Part shown: in pieces, positions 1 through 5,362 of the stretch
How the letters are laid out: every line of letters starts with the position of its first letter
Numbering within the stretch: the first letter of the stretch is position 1
Origin: Planctomicrobium sp.
GTDB taxonomy: Bacteria; Planctomycetota; Planctomycetia; Planctomycetales; Planctomycetaceae
DNA: 5,362 nucleotides
Reading direction: 5' to 3'
Assembly: GCA_018659505.1 (NCBI GenBank)
Contig: JABJMI010000931.1
Location: 1-5,362 of the forward strand
Made by a program: the position numbers and the translations under genes
The notes under the pieces: model-generated
Database searches by the model: none
Seen by the model: only the letters and a program-made list of their open reading frames with translations
What the model was told of the DNA's origin: nothing

Positions 1-1
1 C

Positions 2-517
2 ATTGCAATGAACGGTGTGACAAGTGGCGGTTTGCGAAGCAGTCGCGGAGCTCCACAGGTCACGTTTGAACTCTCTCCAGAGCAAGCCAATATCCTTCTA
101 CTCGCTGAGATGAAAGGAAAATTGGACATCACTTATACCGATGGCGGTAAAGGGAGCGGCGTCGTTGCTGTTGAGGATGAAAACCGAGCAACCTTGAACC
201 AAATCCTTGGCATTGATCCACCGGACGAACCCGAAAAGGAAAAGGCATTCACAACTGAAGTCTATCCGGGCACCAACCGTGGGTTGCGAACCTTTGTCGA
301 TGGAAAAATGACCGATCGTTACTTTATCGAGCAGCGAGATTACAACCCTAACAACGATCCCCGAAACCGAAATAACTACAACCGAGGACCATGGTCTAGG
401 ACTGGAAGTGGTCAGGGTTCAGACGCACCAGCTGACGCAGGTTCTGATTCCAGTGGACCACCAACAGCTCAAATGGATACAAATTCGCCACAGTCGCAAG
501 GCGGGCGTTCTTTCTAA
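2..517 (+). CDS. cpaB: Flp pilus assembly protein CpaB (RcpC), C-terminal part, cut by left window edge
   Basis: The reading frame is open to the left edge, so the ATG at 8 is probably an internal Met and the true start lies upstream; 171 codons are visible. Bases 59-136 encode a segment beginning VTFELSPEQANILLLAEMKG, which matches the conserved end of the RcpC-type domain of CpaB (the pattern V-T-L-x-V-T-P-E-Q-A-x-x-L-x-L-A). CpaB is a periplasmic Tad component thought to work with the outer-membrane secretin. The SAF domain and N-terminal membrane anchor would lie upstream and are not seen. From about 341 to the stop the protein is a low-complexity Asn/Arg, then Gly/Ser/Asp/Pro/Gln-rich tail, likely disordered. 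The tad genes downstream support the call. Ordinary SAF-domain proteins are the alternative, but the genomic context makes CpaB much more likely. Confidence 0.82.
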   Translation: MAMNGVTSGGLRSSRGAPQVTFELSPEQANILLLAEMKGKLDITYTDGGKGSGVVAVEDENRATLNQILGIDPPDEPEKEKAFTTEVYPGTNRGLRTFVDGKMTDRYFIEQRDYNPNNDPRNRNNYNRGPWSRTGSGQGSDAPADAGSDSSGPPTAQMDTNSPQSQGGRSF

Positions 518-536
518 GCATTACCAATAACACTCT

Positions 537-598
537 CAGCCGTTCCGCGTTAGAGGACGGTTCTGGTGTTAAAACCGTGGGCTAACGCCCAGCGGCTA
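537..598. repeat. Intergenic imperfect palindrome (REP-like hairpin element)
   Basis: Two 28-base arms, 537-564 and 571-598, are imperfect inverted repeats separated by a 6-base loop at 565-570 (GGTGTT). By hand 20 of 28 positions pair, including uninterrupted blocks AGCCG/CGGCT, GCGTTAG/CTAACGC and ACGGTT/AACCGT. The right arm also carries its own small hairpin, GGGC-TAAC-GCCC at 579-590. It starts 20 bases after the cpaB stop and has no T-run after the stem, so it does not look like a classic intrinsic terminator. Its look (CCGTGGGCTAACGCCCAGCGG) resembles dispersed palindromic repeats I recall from planctomycete genomes. It may attenuate or stabilise transcript ends between cpaB and the next gene; that role is inferred. 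Confidence 0.6.
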
Positions 599-648
599 AT
601 CAATGAGAAGCCCCGAATCATCGAGTCAAGAGTCAAGTCACAGAACCA

Positions 649-1824
649 ATGCAAACTTTCAGACGACAATCTGTTCAAACTTCGCGACGAGGGACACTGC
701 TGCCTGCGATAGCGATTGGACTGCTTGTGGCTGCCGGTGGAATTGCTTTAGTTCTTGATCAGCTCTGGCTCTCTTCGGCTCAAAGCGAATTGCAAACTTC
801 GGCAAACGCAGCATCACTCGCAGCTGCTCAGAAGCTCGCGAATGAAGAATTACTGAAGCCTGAATTCGATTCAGAAACTTGGGCGAATGCTGTTCGACAA
901 ACGGCAGCTGCTGTTGCAGGTAGGAATCTCGCTGTCGGTCAACCAGTGTTTGTCAGTACCGAACCGAGCAAAGATGTTCGTCTCGGTCGACCAGTCATTG
1001 ACGATTTGACCGGTCAAGAAACCTACATCGAAACAGATTTCCATCCATCCTCAGTCATTGTCATGGCACATCGTGACCGAGAGAGTGGCAATCCCGTTTC
1101 TTTGTTCATGCCTTATCTGACCGCACAACCTTATGGAGATGTACTCGCTTCATCAGAAGCATCTATCAGCAACTCGATTCGAGCTGTGCGACCATTAGAC
1201 CACGCCAATGTTCCTGCTTGGCCGATTGCCATTCTTGAAAAAGATGGAGACGTTTTAGACGACTGGAATTCGACAATCGAAACGGCTCAAGGGAGTGACA
1301 ATTTCGGCTGGGACGAGACAAAGAAAGCCGTCATTGAAGAACCAGACGGACTGCCTGAAATGGTCCTCAAGACGGGATCAAATAACGAGCTTGGGAACGT
1401 CCGAATTGTCGATTTGGGAACTGGATTTTTTGATTCCGCTTTAGTCGATCAATTTGTAGATGGATTCAATTGGGAACACTTACAGGAATTCGGAAGCGAA
1501 CTCGGCTTCGAAGAAGGACCACTTTCGTTGGGTGCTGTCAGCGACTTCCAGGGAACTCCCATCGATCAACTTGAGAAGCAACTTGGTCAAACTCGGATTG
1601 TGTTGCTCTATGAACGTGGAAGCAATCCCTCTTCGAACGATCACGAAACAATCAAAGCAACTCGTCTGGTCTCAATTCGATTACTCTCAATTCAACAGAT
1701 CGGAGATGAGATCGAGTTGATCGTGCAACCGACAATCATCGCGACGCGTACCGCTGTGTTGAGCGATGTTGGAGATCTCACACAAAAGAATAAATACATT
1801 TATCGACTTGCGTTGACGCAATAA
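649..1824 (+). CDS. TadE/TadG-like Flp pilus assembly protein with N-terminal membrane anchor
   Basis: This 391-residue protein begins with a basic stretch (RRQ...SRRG, residues 5-15), then a hydrophobic membrane segment at about 16-42, then an amphipathic helix with ELQTSANAASLAAAQKL (47-63). That is the signature of the TadE/G-like N-terminal domain (R-G, hydrophobic helix with late Asp, x-x-LQ-x-x-A-[DN]-A-A-x-L-A-A-A). The remaining roughly 300 residues are probably exported, contain no cysteine, and include a NPVSLF segment (148-153) followed by VPAWPIAIL (188-196), a pattern I associate with TadG-like proteins. Tad pseudopilin-related proteins of this type sit in the inner membrane or fibre base and support pilus assembly. 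ATG 649 is the first start after an in-frame TGA at 604; no clear Shine-Dalgarno precedes it. cpaF follows after 39 bases, suggesting one operon. I recognise no enzymatic domain in the C-terminal part. Confidence 0.78.
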   Translation: MQTFRRQSVQTSRRGTLLPAIAIGLLVAAGGIALVLDQLWLSSAQSELQTSANAASLAAAQKLANEELLKPEFDSETWANAVRQTAAAVAGRNLAVGQPVFVSTEPSKDVRLGRPVIDDLTGQETYIETDFHPSSVIVMAHRDRESGNPVSLFMPYLTAQPYGDVLASSEASISNSIRAVRPLDHANVPAWPIAILEKDGDVLDDWNSTIETAQGSDNFGWDETKKAVIEEPDGLPEMVLKTGSNNELGNVRIVDLGTGFFDSALVDQFVDGFNWEHLQEFGSELGFEEGPLSLGAVSDFQGTPIDQLEKQLGQTRIVLLYERGSNPSSNDHETIKATRLVSIRLLSIQQIGDEIELIVQPTIIATRTAVLSDVGDLTQKNKYIYRLALTQ

Positions 1825-1850
1825 CGACGGGCATTCACTTCGTGTGCATT

Positions 1851-1855
1851 GAGGA
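1851..1855 (+). promoter_or_regulatory. Shine-Dalgarno GAGGA for cpaF, favouring the ATG at 1864
   Basis: GAGGA lies 8 bases before ATG 1864, a good spacing. The in-frame alternatives are a TTG at 1849 that overlaps the motif and an ATG at 1855 that directly abuts it; both are badly placed for this site. The start of cpaF is therefore set at 1864. Confidence 0.55.
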
Positions 1856-1863
1856 TGAAAACC

Positions 1864-2148
1864 ATGATAGCAGCGACAGAACAAACCATTGATGAACCTC
1901 TTAGCTTTCAAGAGTTGAAGACGAATCTACATCGTCAGATCGTCGATTCGATTGACATGTCGAAAGCGGGTGAAATGGGTGAAGCTGATTTCCGAAGTCA
2001 GCTTGAAGCACTTGCTAATCACCTCAGTAGCCGACCAGACATTCAGCTGACAGACCAAGAGCAAAAGCTTATGGTTCGTCAATTGATGGACGAGATTTAT
2101 GGGTTTGGTCCGCTGCAAACTTTTAATGGACGATCCAGACGTGAGTGA
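1864..2148 (+). CDS. cpaF: CpaF/TadA secretion ATPase, N-terminal fragment (frame broken near 2121-2124)
   Basis: This reading frame encodes 94 residues from ATG 1864. The first ~86 are the helical N-terminal region of a CpaF-type ATPase, ending with DEIYGFGPLQT, which corresponds to the conserved E-I-x-G-x-G-P-L-E-P block just before the L-x-D-P-x-V-S-D-I-L-V-N-G motif. After the TTTT run at 2121-2124 the frame gives the non-family tail FNGRSRRE and a TGA at 2146, while the expected continuation MDDPDVSDVLVNG is in the next frame (from 2126). Dropping one T joins the two as GFGPLQT-L-MDDPDVSDV, aligning residue for residue with the family pattern. Together with the downstream fragment the gene spans 1864-3199 and would encode 444 residues, a normal CpaF length. 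The break is a true mutation, an assembly error or, less likely, recoding. On its own this fragment has no nucleotide-binding motif. Confidence 0.8.
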   Translation: MIAATEQTIDEPLSFQELKTNLHRQIVDSIDMSKAGEMGEADFRSQLEALANHLSSRPDIQLTDQEQKLMVRQLMDEIYGFGPLQTFNGRSRRE

Positions 2149-3199
2149 CGTGTTGGTGAACGGAGCAAACTCGGTCTTCATTGAACGTAATGGTCTGCTG
2201 GAACGAACCGATGTACAGTTCGCGAACGACGATCACCTGTTGCACTTCATTCAACGTTTAGTTGGTCAAGCGGGACGTCGTATTGATGAAGTCTCGCCGA
2301 TGGTTGATGCCAAACTCTCTGATGGTTCTCGTCTGCATGCCGTGATTCCCCCCCTTGCCTTACGTGGTCCAACTCTTTCCATTCGTCGTTTCAAAACGCA
2401 GATCGTGAAGATTGAAGATATGGTCCGCTTGGGGACGCTGGCTCCAGAGATGTCGGAGTTCCTCATCACTGCGGTGAAGTCGCGAGCGAATATTTTGTTC
2501 TCCGGTGGTACTGGTGCTGGTAAGACAACCATGCTCAATAATGTGAGCCGCTTCATTCCTGCGTCTGAACGAATCATCACAATTGAAGAAACAGCAGAAT
2601 TGCAATTGCAGCAAGCCGATGTCGTTGGATTGGAAACTCGCCTCCCAAACATTGAAGGCAAAGGGGTCGTCTCTCCACGTGACTTGTTGAGAAACTCTCT
2701 GCGAATGAGACCTGACCGCATCATCGTTGGGGAAGCCAGAGGCGGCGAAGTTTTGGATATGTTGCAGGCGATGAACACTGGTCACGATGGCTCGATGAGT
2801 ACCGTTCACGCGAACGATACAAAAGACGCTTTGGGACGTCTCGAATTGATGATTGCTCTTTCGGGAGCTGAACTCCCGACACATGTAACTCGACAATATA
2901 TCGCGTCCGCGATTCAGCTGTTCGTACATGTTGCTCGTTTAAGTAGTGGTGAACGAAAGGTGATGAGGATTTCAGAACTTGCCGGAGTGAAAGATGGTGA
3001 GTTTGAACTCAACGATATTTTCGTATACCGCATGGCAGGCAAAAACGCCGCAGGTCGGATGGTCGGGTCTTTCTACTCGACCGGATATGAGCCGAAGGTC
3101 GTTCGCAAGATGGCATCCGCCGGTTATGAAATCCCACACTCAATGTTCGATGCCCGTGAATTAGGGACAGGCATGATCAAAGCTGATTCAGACGAATAA
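2099..3199 (+). CDS. cpaF: CpaF/TadA-type Flp pilus secretion ATPase, main catalytic fragment
   Basis: This is the bulk of the type II/IV secretion ATPase that powers Tad pilus assembly at the cytoplasmic face of the inner membrane. Family-like sequence begins at MDDPDVSDVLVNG (2126); the preceding nine residues from ATG 2099 are out-of-frame reading of the upstream fragment. In order: the N-terminal-domain segment ending in VIPPLALRGPTLSIRRF; Walker A GGTGAGKTT (2504-2530, residue 214 of the repaired protein); TIEETAEL (2579-2602), where relatives mostly have TIED; RNSLRMRPDRIIVGEARGGE with Walker B RIIVGE (2717-2734); the NTGHDGSMSTVHAND His-box region (to 2818). All catalytic motifs are intact. 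If translated separately it could start at ATG 2099 (weak GGACGAG at 2088-2094) or ATG 2126. tadB follows 47 bases downstream. Whether the cell makes a full-length protein depends on the frame break. Confidence 0.9.
   Translation: MGLVRCKLLMDDPDVSDVLVNGANSVFIERNGLLERTDVQFANDDHLLHFIQRLVGQAGRRIDEVSPMVDAKLSDGSRLHAVIPPLALRGPTLSIRRFKTQIVKIEDMVRLGTLAPEMSEFLITAVKSRANILFSGGTGAGKTTMLNNVSRFIPASERIITIEETAELQLQQADVVGLETRLPNIEGKGVVSPRDLLRNSLRMRPDRIIVGEARGGEVLDMLQAMNTGHDGSMSTVHANDTKDALGRLELMIALSGAELPTHVTRQYIASAIQLFVHVARLSSGERKVMRISELAGVKDGEFELNDIFVYRMAGKNAAGRMVGSFYSTGYEPKVVRKMASAGYEIPHSMFDARELGTGMIKADSDE
2119..2128 (+). other. Frame-shift point in cpaF (extra base in TTTT run)
   Basis: The upstream frame reads CTG-CAA-ACT-TTT-AAT-GGA; family conservation requires CTG-CAA-ACT-TTA-ATG-GAC, which needs three T's after AC rather than four. 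The change is therefore a +1 insertion (or equivalent -2 deletion) located within or next to 2121-2124. The frames overlap from 2099 to 2148, so there is room for a shift without meeting a stop. No prfB-like CUU-UGA slippery stop is present, which argues against well-known programmed +1 recoding. Confidence 0.75.
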
Positions 3200-3246
3200 C
3201 TTAATAGAAAAACAGATTACACAACGGTTCCGCCAGAGAAGAAATC

Positions 3247-4092
3247 ATGGCAATTAGCATTACTCGACAACCTGAATTTGCGGGCATCTTACGTGACGAG
3301 GAAACCTTCGCTCGCGAAGATGATTCGTCATTCGGTAATCAGATCAATGGTTGGTTTGACGATCTGATGCTGCAATCCGGGACAGGCATGTCTCCTGGAA
3401 TAATTCTGGCGTTGTCACTTTGTTCAGCATTCACAATTGGCGGATTCGTTTTCGTTCTGCAAGAGAATCTACTGACCACTGCGATGGGTGCGGCACTGGG
3501 CGGATTACTGCCTGTGATGTCGATCATCTTTATTCGCTCACGCCGACAAACACAAATTTCAACTCAACTACCCGGCATGATTGATGAACTTGCTCGAGCA
3601 GCAAAGACGGGTCGAAGCTTGGAGAACTCTCTGAAACTCGTTGCCAATGACACACCGAGCCCATTAGGTGACGAACTCACGCATTGCACTCAAAAACTGG
3701 AACTAGGTTTAGGCGTTGGCGACGCGTTGCGGGAACTCACACATCGAACCGGAGTTGTGGCCACATCTGTTTTAGTAACTGCTTTGTCAGTACATATGCA
3801 GACTGGTGGAGATCTGGTCCGTGTGCTCGAACGACTATCGCAAACATTGCGAGACCGTATGCAGTTTTACGGTCGCCTGAAAGCTGCCACCGCAGCGAGT
3901 CGAGCGACTGCGATCTTGATGATCATTTTGCCACCGGCGATTATTGTCTTCTTCGTTTTACGAGATGGAACTTATCTGACGGAATTGTTGGAATCGAAGT
4001 GGGGTTTCCGCGTGACCATCGCTGCGACCACGTTGGAAGTGTTCGGAGCCATGTGGGTGCTGCGAATTTTACGTTCCAGCCAAAAAGTTTAA
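3247..4092 (+). CDS. tadB: TadB, inner-membrane platform protein of the Flp pilus (type II secretion F family)
   Basis: This 281-residue membrane protein is one of the two GspF-related platform subunits of the Tad system; the CpaF ATPase is thought to act on them to insert or extract pilin subunits. Hydrophobic segments are at about residues 50-71, 76-96, 218-238 and 256-274. The cytoplasmic T2SSF domain between the second and third (about 105-215) contains LPGMIDELARAAKTGRSLEN and LSVHMQTGGDLVRVLERLS, both characteristic of TadB (L-P-x-x-x-[DE]-x-[LM]-A-x-x-x-x-x-G and Q-x-x-x-G-G-x-L-x-x-x-L). ATG 3247 is preceded by the purine-rich AGAGAAGA (3235-3242), a modest ribosome site. An acidic 45-residue leader precedes the first membrane segment. 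The following gene is the partner TadC, 74 bases downstream. TadB rather than TadC is inferred from order and motif type. Confidence 0.9.
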   Translation: MAISITRQPEFAGILRDEETFAREDDSSFGNQINGWFDDLMLQSGTGMSPGIILALSLCSAFTIGGFVFVLQENLLTTAMGAALGGLLPVMSIIFIRSRRQTQISTQLPGMIDELARAAKTGRSLENSLKLVANDTPSPLGDELTHCTQKLELGLGVGDALRELTHRTGVVATSVLVTALSVHMQTGGDLVRVLERLSQTLRDRMQFYGRLKAATAASRATAILMIILPPAIIVFFVLRDGTYLTELLESKWGFRVTIAATTLEVFGAMWVLRILRSSQKV

Positions 4093-4166
4093 GCCCTGAC
4101 AATCCCAATCAATCAACGATTTGAACCCCGATAGAACAATATTGAAATTCCCACGGGAACGACGCC

Positions 4167-5333
4167 ATGAACTCCTCACAACAAATCTTCTTGATTTCTG
4201 CCATTGCGATCGCAGTGTTGGTTTATGGCATTTACAAATCCATACAGCTACGAAAAAAATCCGTTTCGAGCAAGTCTCCCGGACCAAAGATGCGTCCCAA
4301 AGGAACTTCGTCGATTCAGCCTGGAGTTCCATCTGAGTCAAAGGTAGTAGCGAATTCAATTCAGAAAACTGAGACAGCAACAGTTCAGAAGACGACAGAT
4401 TTCATTGATTCAAAAGCGGCATCGGTCACTCAGCCAGTAACTTCTAAAAGCACTCCGAAACAACAATCAACTGAGAAAAGTTCATTCGATCAAATTGAAG
4501 AAGAGTACCCGTATTTCGGGCAAGACGATTACACCTTTGGTTCATTGACCCCAGTGATCGCAGCGATGATGCCGTCCACTCCTGAAGGACGCGTCACTTT
4601 GACGCGGTCTTTGCGGAACGCCGGCTACTATTCGCCGCATGCTTGGCACAACATGACAGCAATTCGCTATCTGTTGATGATGGGACCGATTGTCTTCTTT
4701 GGTTTCATGCTTGTAATTGCCCCGCCGCAATTGGAAACATTGGCGATCATCGCCATGATCGTGACCGCTATTTTCGGCTGGGCGTTGCCGCCGTTGTATG
4801 TTCGCTCCAAAGCTGCTGACAGACTTCGCGAAATCAGTAATGCCATGCCGGACATGCTCGACCTGTTGAACATGTGTGTCTCACAAGGAATGACAGTGAC
4901 TTCTGCACTTGGTCGAGTTGGTCGAGATATTGAACCTGTCTATCCGGCACTTGGTAAAGAATTGAAGATCGTCAAAGAACAGGCTCATGTCGGTTCACTC
5001 GATCAGTCTCTTACAAATTTGAGCGAACGAGTCGACTTGCCAGAGGTTCACTCTTTCTCTTCATTGTTGGTTCAAACTGATCGAATGGGAACAAGTGTTT
5101 CAGAAGCGTTGGCTGAATACTCAGACAACATGCGGGAGAGCATGAAGCAGCGAGCGGACGAAAAAGCAAACTCCGCGACTTTCAAACTCCTCTTCCCCAC
5201 GGTACTCTGCCTGATGCCTGCGGTTTACCTGTTCCTCCTAGGACCAGCGATTGTGGAATTAAATCGATTCTACGAAGATGGTGGTTCAGACGTATTCAGA
5301 ACAGAGATCCCGGCGGAATACACTGGCGGATAA
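4167..5333 (+). CDS. tadC: TadC, second inner-membrane platform protein of the Flp pilus, with long N-terminal extension
   Basis: This 388-residue protein has a T2SSF (GspF-type) domain at about 215-345 with MPDMLDLLNMCVSQGMTVTS, the Q-x-D-R-M-G-T-S-V-S-E-A-L motif (303-314) and a C-terminal membrane segment FKLLFPTVLCLMPAVYLFLL (339-358), all typical of TadC. Other hydrophobic segments are at about 166-186 and 190-211. It pairs with TadB to form the membrane platform. Unusually, the first hydrophobic segment (5-23) is followed by a Ser/Thr/Lys/Gln-rich, probably disordered linker (about 30-110) and an acidic patch EEEYPYFGQDD (111-121) before the conserved part begins, making it longer than a TadC of about 300 residues. 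ATG 4167 has only a weak ribosome site (ACGGGAACG upstream). The gene is complete and is last in the visible cluster. Confidence 0.88.
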   Translation: MNSSQQIFLISAIAIAVLVYGIYKSIQLRKKSVSSKSPGPKMRPKGTSSIQPGVPSESKVVANSIQKTETATVQKTTDFIDSKAASVTQPVTSKSTPKQQSTEKSSFDQIEEEYPYFGQDDYTFGSLTPVIAAMMPSTPEGRVTLTRSLRNAGYYSPHAWHNMTAIRYLLMMGPIVFFGFMLVIAPPQLETLAIIAMIVTAIFGWALPPLYVRSKAADRLREISNAMPDMLDLLNMCVSQGMTVTSALGRVGRDIEPVYPALGKELKIVKEQAHVGSLDQSLTNLSERVDLPEVHSFSSLLVQTDRMGTSVSEALAEYSDNMRESMKQRADEKANSATFKLLFPTVLCLMPAVYLFLLGPAIVELNRFYEDGGSDVFRTEIPAEYTGG

Positions 5334-5362
5334 GAAGTCCAATCTCACGAACACTGGATGGG

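Noticed and set aside
571..605. Intrinsic terminator after cpaB
   Set aside because: The stem at 537-598 is not followed by a T-tract, so it was called a palindromic repeat rather than a terminator.
624..637. Tandem AGTCAAG-AGTCAAG just before the tadG-like start
   Set aside because: Two 7-base copies can arise by chance; it is not a recognisable operator and lacks a partner elsewhere in the window.
2266..2929. Long minus-strand open frames opposite cpaF (170 and 189 codons)
   Set aside because: They lie entirely antisense to clearly conserved ATPase sequence, resemble no family I know, and are explained by codon bias of the + strand gene.
3684..4124. 146-codon + strand frame inside tadB
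   Set aside because: It is an out-of-frame shadow of TadB, whose own frame has membrane segments and family motifs; the product is rich in Arg, Ser and Cys with no recognisable domain.
4093..4166. Possible promoter or attenuator in the tadB-tadC gap
   Set aside because: No convincing -35/-10 pair or stable hairpin could be seen in these 74 bases.
4121..4336. Small + strand frame between tadB and tadC
   Set aside because: It mostly overlaps the start of tadC in another frame, has no ribosome site and no family resemblance.
5334..5362. Start of a further gene (ATG at 5358)
   Set aside because: Only 29 bases remain after tadC and no clear ribosome site or coding sequence can be judged.

Overview
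The window is a co-directional piece of a Tad/Flp (tight adherence) type IVc pilus cluster, all on the + strand. The order is: 3' end of cpaB (rcpC), a TadE/TadG-like membrane-anchored protein, cpaF (tadA) secretion ATPase, tadB and tadC. Base composition looks balanced (about half G+C by eye). The split into two separate TadB/TadC platform proteins, the TadG-like gene next to cpaF, the weak or absent Shine-Dalgarno sequences before several genes, and an intergenic palindrome of a style I associate with planctomycete genomes suggest a planctomycete. That assignment is an inference, not proven by the sequence.

Layout: 2-517 is the C-terminal part of CpaB, cut by the left edge, with the end of its RcpC-type domain and a long Asn/Gly/Ser/Pro-rich tail. 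518-648 is a 131-base gap containing a 62-base imperfect inverted repeat (28-base arms, 6-base loop). 649-1824 encodes the TadG-like protein. 1864-3199 is cpaF, interrupted by a one-base frame change in the TTTT run at 2121-2124, so it reads as an N-terminal helical fragment (1864-2148) and a large ATPase fragment (2099 or 2126 to 3199). 3247-4092 is tadB, and 4167-5333 is tadC with an unusually long Ser/Thr/Lys-rich N-terminal extension. The last 29 bases hold no recognisable gene.

Working together (established Tad biology): CpaF hydrolyses ATP in the cytoplasm, TadB and TadC form the inner-membrane platform that the ATPase acts on, CpaB is a periplasmic component that works with the outer-membrane secretin, and TadE/G-like pseudopilin-related proteins are associated with the fibre or its assembly. 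Secretin (CpaC/RcpA), CpaE/TadZ, prepilin peptidase and major pilin are not in this window and would have to lie outside it.

The most notable observation is the cpaF frame break: everything on both sides is intact and family-like, and removing a single T restores an uninterrupted 444-residue ATPase of normal size. I found no RNA gene, CRISPR array, insertion sequence or evidence for a novel system; apart from the points listed this is a conventional Tad locus.
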